From positions 1 through 10,946 of the forward strand of contig JBJOPY010000236.1 in the NCBI GenBank assembly GCA_046050405.1: a DNA stretch of 10,946 bases, written 5' to 3'. Source of the stretch: JADKCL01 sp046050405. Its GTDB lineage: Bacteria > Bacteroidota > Bacteroidia > J057 > JADKCL01. Below, in pieces: positions 1 through 8,449 of this stretch (position 1 is its first letter; the number at the start of each line of letters is the position of its first letter). A model generated the notes under the pieces. That model was given only the letters and a program-made list of their open reading frames with translations, made no database searches and was not told where the DNA came from. A program made the translations under genes and the position numbers.

Positions 1-2087
1 CTACCTGGGGAAATTACGGCTATGCGACAACGCCCTTTCCTGGCATGAATGGTGACGGCCTGAATGGCATGTGGACGAATCCCGGGGGATTCGATGCCGA
101 TGGACGTTGTGGCATAAGCTCGACGGATCTTCCGCTGGCTGCCAGCATCGCATCTTATGCGAGTTCATACCCTGCTGCGGACATGAACATCATCATTCAG
201 TCCCGTCTGGAGGTGCCGTCTGGTGCCACACGCTCATTCGTTACCGAAACCATTGCGGAACCAGGCACAAACTGTTGCCAAGCCCCGGACTGCGGGACAT
301 TGTCCGGCGAGGTGAACATCTCTGGTGCCCTATGTGCCCAAGGGGCCGCAGTGAGTGGACAGTTGGTGATGGCAAAGGAAAGCAGCTCGCAGTTACAATA
401 TTATGGAATCACCAATGTCACTGGAAATTACATGATTAATGCGCCCTTTGGAAACTATACCGTCGAGCTGAAGCCGCTTCCGAACACCAATTGCACTGCC
501 TCGTTGCCCAATAATGTACTGAATGCCTCAACGCCTTCCTTGCTTGGGTTGGATTTGCTTGCACCTGACTCCTGCGCAATCGATATGTACATCGTAGGTC
601 AGTATCCCAGTGACACGCTTCCGCCATTCTGCGGCATTCCGCCCATCACCCCATGCCCCGGCGACACTTTCCGTTATTGCTATACAGTGCAAAATACTGG
701 CACCTCAGCCATCCCTGCACATACTAGGTTCCCCTATTCGGTACCTGCGGGGTTCTCAATTCTCAACAAATTTTCATTGCCTCCAGGATGTTGGTGGCCT
801 TTGAACAACAACTTCGCATTTCTGAACAACGATTTGCCTCCTGGTGGCGTATGCCAATTCTGCGTCGATGTCCTTGTTCCCCTTGGAGCCGTCCCGCCAT
901 GGATCACCACAATCCTTACTTCGAACAATGCGAACTGCGTGAATGGTGACCCATTGTCAGACATACAAATCAAGACGGATACCGCTTCCTGCTCGTGTGA
1001 CCCCAACATAAAAACAGCCTACCCGATCGGCTGTGGGACAGGGCACAAAATCGAATTGGAGCCGATCACCTACACCATTCGGTTCAACAATATCGGAACC
1101 ATGCCGGCTGGGCGTGTCGTAGTGATTGATCGATTGGATAGTGATTGGGATCTGGAATCTTTCAGGATTCTAGAAAGTACACCCGAACTGACCGACGTAC
1201 GCCTCCATCCCGTTCCCGGATTCCCTGGTGAGTTCGAAGTTCATTTCATCTGGGATAATATCAATCTAACCCCCATCGTGATCAACCCGAGTGCGGAAGG
1301 CAATGTGACATTCCGAATCAGTCCAAAGGCTGGACTTGCAGATGGCACCCGTTTGGAAAATATGGCAGATATCTACTTTGACCAGAACCCTCCGGTAACG
1401 ACTAACACGGTCTTCCACACTTTTTATCGGCAACCTGTTCCCGTTGCCGCCTTCGACTCTTCCCCCATCGTAACCTATGGCTATGCGCCGTTGAGCTGCA
1501 CGAGATTATCCCCGACAGTCACTGGAGGCTCCGAGCCATATACCTACGTCTGGAACACAGGTGAAACAACTTCATCCATCAGCGTTTGTCCCTCGCTGTC
1601 ATCCGCCTACTCTGTCACGGTATATGACAGTGAGGGATGCTCAGACGAAACAAGTGTTACAGTCAATGTAATGGAGGTGCGTTGCGGAAACAGGCTGGAC
1701 AAGGTGATTGTTTGCCACAATGGGCATGAGATATGCATCGGTCCAGACGCCGTCTCCGCACATCTTGCACATGGCTGCACGATCGGATCCTGCAAACAGA
1801 CCCAAATCGCTTCGCTGCTAAAGCAAAACGAGGTTATACTCGTTCCGAACCCAGCTTCTCAAACGGCGACCCTCCGTTTGAATCTTGTGGATGACAGCGA
1901 AGTACGAATTCAACTTTTTGCAATAGACGGACGTCTTGTTTTGAATCTGGAGGGGATTCTTGCACGAGGTGGCACGACCGATGAAACTCCGATCGATTTG
2001 CACAACCTTCCTGCGGGCAGTTATTTCTGCCGCGTGGAAGCCAAAGGGATTCCGATCTCCATCCTGAAACTGCTGGTGATGAGGTAA
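1..2087 (+). CDS. Secreted multi-domain protein with C-terminal type IX secretion sorting domain (5' partial)
   Basis: The reading frame is open from base 3 to a TAA stop at 2085-2087, so the start lies before the window and no signal peptide can be seen. Residues are numbered from the ATG at 45. About 82-145 resemble a carboxypeptidase-like/transthyretin-fold repeat (G-Y and G-N-Y-T-V pattern). About 311-460 match the conserved Bacteroidota domain that starts near C-D-P-N-x-K and ends in I-Y-F-D-x-N-P-P-V-x-T-N-T (DUF7619/DUF11-like). About 485-543 look like a PKD/SprB-type beta-sandwich. About 553-583 form a short Cys/His module (C557, H558, C564, H573, H576, C578, C583). Residues 593-680 are a type A sorting domain, with V-P-N-P-A near 600 and L-P-A-G-S-Y near 655. 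The protein is therefore expected to cross the outer membrane by T9SS and be anchored or released outside. It has 26 cysteines in 680 residues. Its ligand or enzymatic role, if any, lies upstream or is unknown. Confidence 0.9.
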   Translation, partial: TWGNYGYATTPFPGMNGDGLNGMWTNPGGFDADGRCGISSTDLPLAASIASYASSYPAADMNIIIQSRLEVPSGATRSFVTETIAEPGTNCCQAPDCGTLSGEVNISGALCAQGAAVSGQLVMAKESSSQLQYYGITNVTGNYMINAPFGNYTVELKPLPNTNCTASLPNNVLNASTPSLLGLDLLAPDSCAIDMYIVGQYPSDTLPPFCGIPPITPCPGDTFRYCYTVQNTGTSAIPAHTRFPYSVPAGFSILNKFSLPPGCWWPLNNNFAFLNNDLPPGGVCQFCVDVLVPLGAVPPWITTILTSNNANCVNGDPLSDIQIKTDTASCSCDPNIKTAYPIGCGTGHKIELEPITYTIRFNNIGTMPAGRVVVIDRLDSDWDLESFRILESTPELTDVRLHPVPGFPGEFEVHFIWDNINLTPIVINPSAEGNVTFRISPKAGLADGTRLENMADIYFDQNPPVTTNTVFHTFYRQPVPVAAFDSSPIVTYGYAPLSCTRLSPTVTGGSEPYTYVWNTGETTSSISVCPSLSSAYSVTVYDSEGCSDETSVTVNVMEVRCGNRLDKVIVCHNGHEICIGPDAVSAHLAHGCTIGSCKQTQIASLLKQNEVILVPNPASQTATLRLNLVDDSEVRIQLFAIDGRLVLNLEGILARGGTTDETPIDLHNLPAGSYFCRVEAKGIPISILKLLVMR

Positions 2088-2129
2088 CCGACCCTGTCCG
2101 AGAAGCAACTTTCAGGTATTTGATTCCGA

Positions 2130-2149
2130 GGCCATGGTGGCTCATGGCC
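2130..2149 (+). terminator. Possible transcription end hairpin after the T9SS cargo gene
   Basis: A perfect 7-bp inverted repeat (GGCCATG / CATGGCC) with a 6-base loop lies 43 bases after the stop codon. No T-run follows, so it is not a textbook Rho-independent terminator. It may stabilise the 3' end of the mRNA or be incidental. It lies about 60 bases before the recQ promoter, which is a sensible place for transcription of the upstream gene to end. Confidence 0.3.
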
Positions 2150-2212
2150 CCTGCAAATCGCTGAAAGCGGGGAGCTCCGATCGACCGCGAAACCGATCCA
2201 TTCAGTTTTGGT

Positions 2213-2220
2213 TAAATTTG
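2213..2220 (+). promoter_or_regulatory. Bacteroidota -7 promoter element for recQ
   Basis: TAAATTTG matches the Bacteroidota sigma-ABfr -7 consensus TAnnTTTG exactly. Four bases (tcct) separate it from the recQ ATG at 2225, so transcription should begin at about the A of the start codon. A second TTTG lies two bases upstream (2207-2210). No TTTG is seen at the usual -33 distance. The same element and spacing occur before topB and before the large helicase, which raises confidence in this call. Confidence 0.65.
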
Positions 2221-2224
2221 TCCT

Positions 2225-4051
2225 ATGCAGGCAACAATCGGCATGGAGCAGGCGCAGGCGGCGCTTCAATCCTGCTTCGGATACCGCGAGTTCCGTCCGC
2301 AGCAGGCTGAAATCATCTCCGCCGTGCTGGGAGGCAGGGATGTCATCGTCCTGATGCCGACGGGTGGGGGCAAATCGATCTGCTTCCAGATTCCGGCGAT
2401 CGTGATGCCGGGCACCTGCATTGTCGTCTCCCCCTTGATCGCGCTGATGAAGGATCAGGTCGAGGGGCTCAAGGCCAGCGGCGTCAGGGCGGCATATATC
2501 AATAGCAGCAGCTCGGGCCCTGAAAACCAGGAAGTGGAGCGGGCAGCCCTGAGGGGGGAACTGGACCTGCTCTATGTTTCCCCTGAGAAACTGCTTTCGC
2601 CGGACTTTTTCAACCTGTTGAAGAATCTGCACGTTTGCATGTTTGCGATCGACGAAGCGCACTGCATTTCCCAGTGGGGCCATGATTTCAGGCCTGAATA
2701 TGTCCAGATGGGCGTGCTCAAGGATCGGTTCCCATCGACTCCTGTCATGGCGCTCACGGCCACTGCGGACAAGCTCACCCGCAAGGACATCGAGCAGCAC
2801 CTGCACCTGCAAAATGCTGCGATCTTTGTGGCCTCGTTTGACCGTCCCAACCTAAGCCTGGCAGTGGTCAGTGGCCAGGATCGCACGGCGGATCTGATGC
2901 GGTGGGTGAAGGAGCGTCCGGGGCAGTCAGGGATCGTCTATTGCCTGAGCCGGCAAACCTGCGAGATCCTCGCGGCCAAGCTGAAAGACAAAGGGTTCGC
3001 AGCTGACTTCTACCATGCCGGCATGGGCGCGGATCAGCGCTCACGTGTGCAGGAGGCATTCATCCGGGACGACATCGACGTGATCTGTGCCACGGTCGCC
3101 TTCGGGATGGGCATCGACAAGAGCAATGTCAGATGGGTCATCCATTTCAACCTCCCCAAGAATGTCGAAAGCTACTACCAGGAAATCGGCCGTGCAGGCA
3201 GGGACGAACTGCCGAGCGAAACCCAGCTGTTCTACAGCTACACCGACGTGGTGCAGCTTCAGAAGTTCATCGAGGAGAGCGGCCAGAAAGACATCCTTGA
3301 GACCAAGCTACAGCGCATCATCCAGTATGCCACCGCGACTTCCTGCCGCCGGCAGATCCTGCTGAATTATTTCGGGGAGCCAAATGGGGGCGAATGCGGA
3401 AACTGTGACAACTGTCGTGCACCCAAGCGGGATCTGGATGCGACGGTCATCGTCCAGAAAGCCCTCTCGGCGATCATTCGCACCCATGAGGAGATCGGCG
3501 TGAACATGACGGTCGACATTCTCCGGGGCTCCCAAAACCAGGAACTGCGAAACCGCGGCTTCCATCTCCTGCGCACTTACGGCGCAGGAGCGGACATCTC
3601 TCGGCGTGACTGGGTGGATTACTTGGTTCAAATGATCAACCGTGGCCTGCTGGAAATCGCTTATGACCAAGGAAATTCACTGAAAGTGACTGCGGCTGGA
3701 CGGGAGGTCCTTTTCAACGGGAGGAAGGTGGCATTGTCCCATCCCCGGGTCTTCGAGAAGAGCAAAAGGGACAAGAAGCCCGCCGCCACCCCCAAGCCGG
3801 TGGCGACCCTTACGGACGCCCTTTTCGAGCGCCTGAAATTACTGCGGAAAGAGATTGCAGATGCCCAGGGGGTGCCTCCCTATGTGATCTTCCATGACCG
3901 CACCCTGCGTTTGATGGCGGAGGAGCGTCCTACCTCGGAGCCGGAAATGCGTAAAATCAGCGGGGTGGGCGACCGAAAATATCAGCTCTATGGAAGTGAT
4001 TTCATTGACGTGATCTTGCGTTTCATCCAGGAGCAGAGGGTCAAAAGTTGA
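2225..4051 (+). CDS. recQ: ATP-dependent DNA helicase RecQ
   Basis: This 608-residue protein is a 3'-5' DNA helicase that unwinds recombination and replication intermediates in the cytoplasm, classically together with topoisomerase III and SSB. The family architecture is complete. The Walker A motif M-P-T-G-G-G-K-S is at 44-51 (K50), D-E-A-H at 143-146, the RecQ aromatic-rich loop just after it (to about 157), and A-L-T-A-T-A at 176-181. Motif VI, Q-E-I-G-R-A-G-R-D, is at 319-327. The RecQ-Ct zinc site is C374, C391, C394 and C397. A winged-helix region follows, and a single HRDC domain occupies about 530-603. The length is typical of bacterial RecQ. The ATG at 2225 was chosen because a perfect -7 element ends four bases before it. 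ATG 2243 (Met7) is the alternative. No ribosome-binding site is visible with either start. The neighbour downstream is convergent, so recQ appears monocistronic. Confidence 0.97.
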   Translation: MQATIGMEQAQAALQSCFGYREFRPQQAEIISAVLGGRDVIVLMPTGGGKSICFQIPAIVMPGTCIVVSPLIALMKDQVEGLKASGVRAAYINSSSSGPENQEVERAALRGELDLLYVSPEKLLSPDFFNLLKNLHVCMFAIDEAHCISQWGHDFRPEYVQMGVLKDRFPSTPVMALTATADKLTRKDIEQHLHLQNAAIFVASFDRPNLSLAVVSGQDRTADLMRWVKERPGQSGIVYCLSRQTCEILAAKLKDKGFAADFYHAGMGADQRSRVQEAFIRDDIDVICATVAFGMGIDKSNVRWVIHFNLPKNVESYYQEIGRAGRDELPSETQLFYSYTDVVQLQKFIEESGQKDILETKLQRIIQYATATSCRRQILLNYFGEPNGGECGNCDNCRAPKRDLDATVIVQKALSAIIRTHEEIGVNMTVDILRGSQNQELRNRGFHLLRTYGAGADISRRDWVDYLVQMINRGLLEIAYDQGNSLKVTAAGREVLFNGRKVALSHPRVFEKSKRDKKPAATPKPVATLTDALFERLKLLRKEIADAQGVPPYVIFHDRTLRLMAEERPTSEPEMRKISGVGDRKYQLYGSDFIDVILRFIQEQRVKS

Positions 4052-4186
4052 GTTGCAGCAATTCGAGGAGGCAGAGGAGGATCCCCCCAAAGGTTCCTTT
4101 TCATCGTGTCGGCTGAGATTTCGCTGCTCTGCACTACCTCGGGCGGCGGCCACCCCGTTCCTCCGCTGGATGCGTCGGGCTCACGA

Positions 4187-4205
4187 CCCCCTGCGGGCAG
4201 CGGGG
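4187..4205. other. GC-rich hairpin in the convergent recQ / acyl-CoA dehydrogenase gap
   Basis: The 199-base gap between the two convergent stop codons has no supported gene. It contains a potential hairpin, CCCC-CTG / CAG-(c)-GGGG, with a 4-base loop and one bulged C. No T-run follows on either strand, so a terminator function in either direction is only a guess from its position between convergent genes. Confidence 0.25.
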
Positions 4206-4250
4206 TTCAAGCCTCCCTTCACCTGGCGGGAAATGGCTGGCAAGCCCCCC

Positions 4251-5390
<1,140 letters not shown>

Positions 5391-5484
5391 GGCCTTGCAA
5401 TTAGAAGTATGCCTCCTGCCACCGTGCCTGAAGCGGCCGGCGAAAGGAAGTGCAAATCAAACTGAAAATTGCTTACCATCTGCC

Positions 5485-5505
5485 AAAAAGACCACGGGGA
5501 ACCCC
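5485..5505 (-). terminator. Weak candidate terminator between topB and the acyl-CoA dehydrogenase gene
   Basis: Read on the minus strand after the topB stop, GGGG-tt-CCCC can form only a very short stem. Six bases later comes a run of five T. The stem is too short and the loop too tight for a strong terminator, so topB transcription may partly continue into the acyl-CoA dehydrogenase gene. Confidence 0.2.
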
Positions 5506-5546
5506 ACTATTTCTTCCCCTTGACCTCCTCATCCATATTGCGGCAA

Positions 5547-7805
5547 TCAATCCGTTGAATCGGCAGGATCAGCCTTGGAGGGGACTGAGCCGTCCTCGAA
5601 ACAGTACGCCACCTTGGCCTCCGCGTCCAGCCGCAGCCTCGCATCAAAGCGCTTTCCATTCTTGTTGGTGAAGCCTTTCACCCATCGGGAGGTGATGCCA
5701 TGTGTCAGCAAGTCTTCCAGATGGTTTCGCTCGATCAGCTTGCCCGCGATCAATGGCTTCAAGGTGAAGTTGCAGCCTTCCCGGTAGCGTGAGCAGCCAA
5801 ATGCCTGCTTCCCTTTCAAGATCTTTCCTTCCTTGCATTTCGGACAGGTGAATTCTGCAAGTTCATAATCCGGCATGGCAGGGCTGCCCTGCAAGTGTAC
5901 GGCAGTCCCGGTTGGCTTCGGGGATGGCTTGCGCCCCAGGAAGCTCACGACCTCATGGGTGTACCGCTTGACCTCGTCCATGAATTTCCCGGACGGGTAC
6001 TCCCCCTTTGCCATCTTGTTCAGGCGCATCTCCCATTCCCCCGTGAGTTCAGGGCTGGCGATCGGCTTGTCATGCACCAGTCCGATCAAGGCTATTCCCC
6101 TTTCCGTGGGGATGAGTTTCTTCTTGTCCCGCACGATGTATCCGCGTTCCAGGAGTCGCTCGATCATTCCTGCACGCGTGGCAGGCGTACCCAGGCCCCG
6201 GTCCTTCATCGCCTCGCGCAGGCTGTCATCCTCCATTTCCTTGCCCGCCGTCTCCATCATCGCCAGGATGCTGGATTCGGTATGGATGCTCGGCGCCTTG
6301 GTCTTTTTCTTGGGCAGTTCTTTCTTGAGCACAGGCAGTACTTCCCTGGCCGCCATGAGTGGAAGTGCGTTTTCTTCCTCCCTGTCCTTCTCCTCGGGTT
6401 CTGGTTTTGCCTTCTCCTTTGCCTTGCGCTTGGCGAGTGCCTCATCCAGCGCAAAGTAGATCTCCCGCCACCCTGCCGTGGAGATCATCGTCCCTTTGGC
6501 GCGGAAGGTCTCGCCTGCATTCAGCAGCACCACATCGCTCAGTTCCTTCTGGCAATTCCCGAGGAATATCCCCACGAACCGTCTCACCACCATGTCATAG
6601 ATCATGAAATGCTCCCGGGGCATGTCCACCCGGGTGGGGTCGGTCTCCGTGGGGATGATCGCATGGTGGTCGCTGACCTTGGCATTGTTAAAAAAGTTTC
6701 GATCCTGCCGGATGCCGAGTGCCCTGGCCTTGGCTACGAAGGGGGCATAGGCACCGATTCTGGCGACATTGTCCAGAAGATCCGGAACCAATGGAAAGAT
6801 GTCGTCGCTGAGGTAGCGGGAGTCTGTACGCGGATAGGTGAGGGTTTTGTATTTCTCATACAGGTCCTGGGTCAGATCCAGCGTATGCTGTGCAGAGAAG
6901 TTGTAACGCTTGTTCGCATCCTTCTGCAGGGTCGTCAGGTCATACAACAATGGCGGCATCTCCGTCTTGGGTTTCATGGCGACGTCGCGCACCTGCGCTT
7001 TTCCCTCCAGGCGGGCGAGGATATCCAAGCCCTCCTTTTCCTCCGTGAACCGGTCGGCCTTGTCGCGAAACCACTTGGCCTGGAATTTCTGCCCGGATTT
7101 CTCCAGTGTCAGGATCAGCTCCCAGTAGGTTTCGGGCTTGAAATTCACCGCTTCTTGGTGACGGTCGACGAGCAGTTTGAGCACCGGTGTCTGGACACGG
7201 CCCAGGGAGAGCGGCTGGTTCTTCGGGGTCTTTGCAACGGCACCGGAGGTCGCAAAGGGGGGCTGGTATCCATATTTCAAGGTGTAGGCTTGCGTGGCAT
7301 TGATGCCCACGAGCCAATCCGCCTCGGAACGGCAGCGTGCGGCCGCATAGAGGTTGTCGTACTCGCGGCCGTCTCTCAGCCTCGCGAACCCCTCTTTCAG
7401 TGCCTTGTCGGTCTGGGATGAAACCCAGAGACGCTGCACCGGCTTGCCGCCGCCGACCTTTTCATAAATGTACCGGAAGATCAGTTCCCCCTCGCGGCCT
7501 GCATCGGTCGCACAGATGATGGTGTCGGCTTTTCGGAAGAGTTCGGCGATGATGGCGAATTGCCTGGCACGTCCCGGGTCGCCCGTCACCTTGGTTTGGA
7601 AGGTTTGCGGGATGATGGGGAGGTTGCTCAGCTGCCAGCTCCCGTAGCCGTAGTCCTTCGTGTCCGCCAATTCCACCAGATGGCCAATGGCCCATGTGAC
7701 TTGATAGCCATTCCCCTCGAAATACCCTGCACCCTTCCCTGTCGCGCCCAGCACCGCTGCCAAATCCTTTGCCACGGAAGGCTTTTCCGCCAATACCACT
7801 TTCAT
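5547..7805 (-). CDS. topB: DNA topoisomerase III (type IA)
   Basis: This 752-residue type IA topoisomerase cuts one DNA strand through a 5'-phosphotyrosine link and passes another strand. With RecQ it decatenates DNA and dissolves double Holliday junctions. The N-terminal TOPRIM domain starts at the first residues (A-E-K-P-S-V-A-K, acidic E7), and its second acidic cluster D-A-G-R-E-G-E is at 101-107. The catalytic tyrosine is Y324 in T-Y-P-R-T-D-S. H-A-I-I-P-T is at 381-386. Residues about 456-505 form a highly charged, lysine/glutamate-rich linker. G-L-G-T-P-A-T-R is at 537-544. The C-terminus carries a four-cysteine zinc-ribbon (C654, C657, C671, C678) followed by a topoisomerase C-terminal repeat-like segment. 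Overall this fits the TopB family rather than TopA. The start is supported by a perfect -7 element ending four bases upstream. It is divergent from the large helicase gene, and the acyl-CoA dehydrogenase gene follows on the same strand. Confidence 0.96.
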   Translation of the reverse strand: MKVVLAEKPSVAKDLAAVLGATGKGAGYFEGNGYQVTWAIGHLVELADTKDYGYGSWQLSNLPIIPQTFQTKVTGDPGRARQFAIIAELFRKADTIICATDAGREGELIFRYIYEKVGGGKPVQRLWVSSQTDKALKEGFARLRDGREYDNLYAAARCRSEADWLVGINATQAYTLKYGYQPPFATSGAVAKTPKNQPLSLGRVQTPVLKLLVDRHQEAVNFKPETYWELILTLEKSGQKFQAKWFRDKADRFTEEKEGLDILARLEGKAQVRDVAMKPKTEMPPLLYDLTTLQKDANKRYNFSAQHTLDLTQDLYEKYKTLTYPRTDSRYLSDDIFPLVPDLLDNVARIGAYAPFVAKARALGIRQDRNFFNNAKVSDHHAIIPTETDPTRVDMPREHFMIYDMVVRRFVGIFLGNCQKELSDVVLLNAGETFRAKGTMISTAGWREIYFALDEALAKRKAKEKAKPEPEEKDREEENALPLMAAREVLPVLKKELPKKKTKAPSIHTESSILAMMETAGKEMEDDSLREAMKDRGLGTPATRAGMIERLLERGYIVRDKKKLIPTERGIALIGLVHDKPIASPELTGEWEMRLNKMAKGEYPSGKFMDEVKRYTHEVVSFLGRKPSPKPTGTAVHLQGSPAMPDYELAEFTCPKCKEGKILKGKQAFGCSRYREGCNFTLKPLIAGKLIERNHLEDLLTHGITSRWVKGFTNKNGKRFDARLRLDAEAKVAYCFEDGSVPSKADPADSTD

Positions 7806-7809
7806 GGGA

Positions 7810-7817
7810 CAAAGATA
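7810..7817 (-). promoter_or_regulatory. Bacteroidota -7 promoter element for topB
   Basis: On the minus strand this reads TATCTTTG, an exact match to TAnnTTTG. It is followed by four bases (tccc) and then the topB ATG. The last seven bases before ATG, TTTGTCC, are also shared with recQ, where TTTGTCCT precedes ATG. Transcription is predicted to start at or next to the start codon. No clear -33 TTTG is visible upstream. Confidence 0.65.
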
Positions 7818-7823
7818 AGTTTG
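7816..7823 (+). promoter_or_regulatory. Plus-strand -7 element overlapping the topB promoter (bidirectional palindrome)
   Basis: TAAGTTTG on the plus strand also matches TAnnTTTG exactly and shares its TA with the minus-strand topB element. Together they form CAAAGATAAGTTTG, symmetric in its fixed positions (CAAA-nn-TA-nn-TTTG). It could fire rightwards into 7828 onwards. Four bases downstream there is ACG, not ATG, and no intact gene follows, so any rightward transcript would be non-coding or a relic of a lost gene. Confidence 0.35.
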
Positions 7824-8437
7824 GAAAACGTCATCTTGCCCGGCGACAGCCCGCCCCGGGATTCAGTGCCGATGAACGGGGTGCATGCAACCGCCGGAAG
7901 GACTGGTGTAGTATCGACTGGAATATTCACCGCGAAAACAATCAGGAACCATTGGGGGGCATCGTCCCATGGGCACGATCCTGACTCCCCAACGAACCCC
8001 TCGAATCGGTCTTCCAAGCCGTCAAAGCCATAGCCAGGGGATGCGAAAAGGACACCAGCGTCATCTACCTCCTCGCCGCCAAACTGGACTTCTCCAAGGT
8101 CAACCCATATTGCACGTCTACCCAGACAATCTGGAACGGATCCGGAAAATTCGGTCGAAGAGAAATCCCCACGATTACCTGGCCGGCACAGTGACGGAGG
8201 AATCCTGGTTCGCTGGCAGCGGCTGCCGTCCTTGCCAATCAATGAGGACTCGACCACATCCAGTAAGACCATGTATTCCCCGAGATTCTCCGGATACATG
8301 TGCACCATCATCCCGGGAACCCAAGCCGGATTTTCCGGGCTCTCCGCAGGGAACGGCGTGACCATTGCCTGGCCCCTGGCAAGTCTGCCACCTCCAATGG
8401 ATCCTGAAGCCCAAGTTCCCGAAGCGAGAACTTTGGA
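7824..8437. other. Divergent intergenic region between topB and the large helicase gene
   Basis: This is a 614-base stretch without an intact gene that I can support. Its edges are promoters pointing outward on both sides. Its middle (about 7985-8230) has codon-like composition on the plus strand but no frame with a proper start and stop. No tRNA, rRNA, CRISPR, insertion-sequence end or long repeat was recognised. A 232-codon minus-strand open frame (7802-8500) spans it but is judged spurious. Confidence 0.5.
7985..8230 (+). pseudogene. Possible frameshifted remnant of an unidentified protein gene
   Basis: Two adjacent plus-strand blocks in different frames look like protein. Block one, 7985-8120 (same frame as the downstream helicase), includes S-V-I-Y-L-L-A-A-K-L-D-F-S-K-V. 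By hand count about 34 of 45 codons end in G or C, with a lower GC share at position two. It has no start codon and reaches a TGA at 8192. Block two, one frame over at about 8104-8220, includes H-V-Y-P-D-N-L-E-R-I-R-K-I and H-D-Y-L-A-G-T-V-T-E-E-S. By hand count about 29 of 41 codons end in G or C. A single frameshift near 8105-8120 would join them. I recognise no family. It could be a decayed small gene left next to the helicase, or chance composition in a GC-rich gap. Confidence 0.3.
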
Positions 8438-8445
8438 TAGCTTTG
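8438..8445 (+). promoter_or_regulatory. Bacteroidota -7 promoter element for the large helicase gene
   Basis: TAGCTTTG matches TAnnTTTG exactly and is followed by four bases (cgac) and the ATG at 8450, the same geometry as recQ and topB. As in recQ, an extra TTTG (8432-8435) lies two bases upstream. The first TAG of this element is also the in-frame stop that closes the helicase frame upstream, so translation cannot begin earlier in this frame. Confidence 0.65.
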
Positions 8446-8449
8446 CGAC

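Noticed and set aside
2021..2812. 263-codon minus-strand open frame
   Set aside because: Antisense to the end of the T9SS cargo gene and the start of recQ, and it covers the recQ promoter.
5453..5465. Near matches to TAnnTTTG upstream of the acyl-CoA dehydrogenase gene on the minus strand
   Set aside because: Each matches only five of the six fixed bases and would leave a leader of about 60 bases, unlike the other genes. Too weak to annotate as a promoter.
5895..7421. 508-codon plus-strand open frame
   Set aside because: Antisense shadow of topB, which has all catalytic motifs.
8113..8302. Inverted resemblance: H-V-Y-P-D-N-L on the plus strand and H-M-Y-P-E-N-L on the minus strand
   Set aside because: The two 21-base stretches match at 15 positions, mostly differing at third codon positions. 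By a rough estimate a few such matches are expected by chance in a region this size, so it is not evidence of an inverted duplication.
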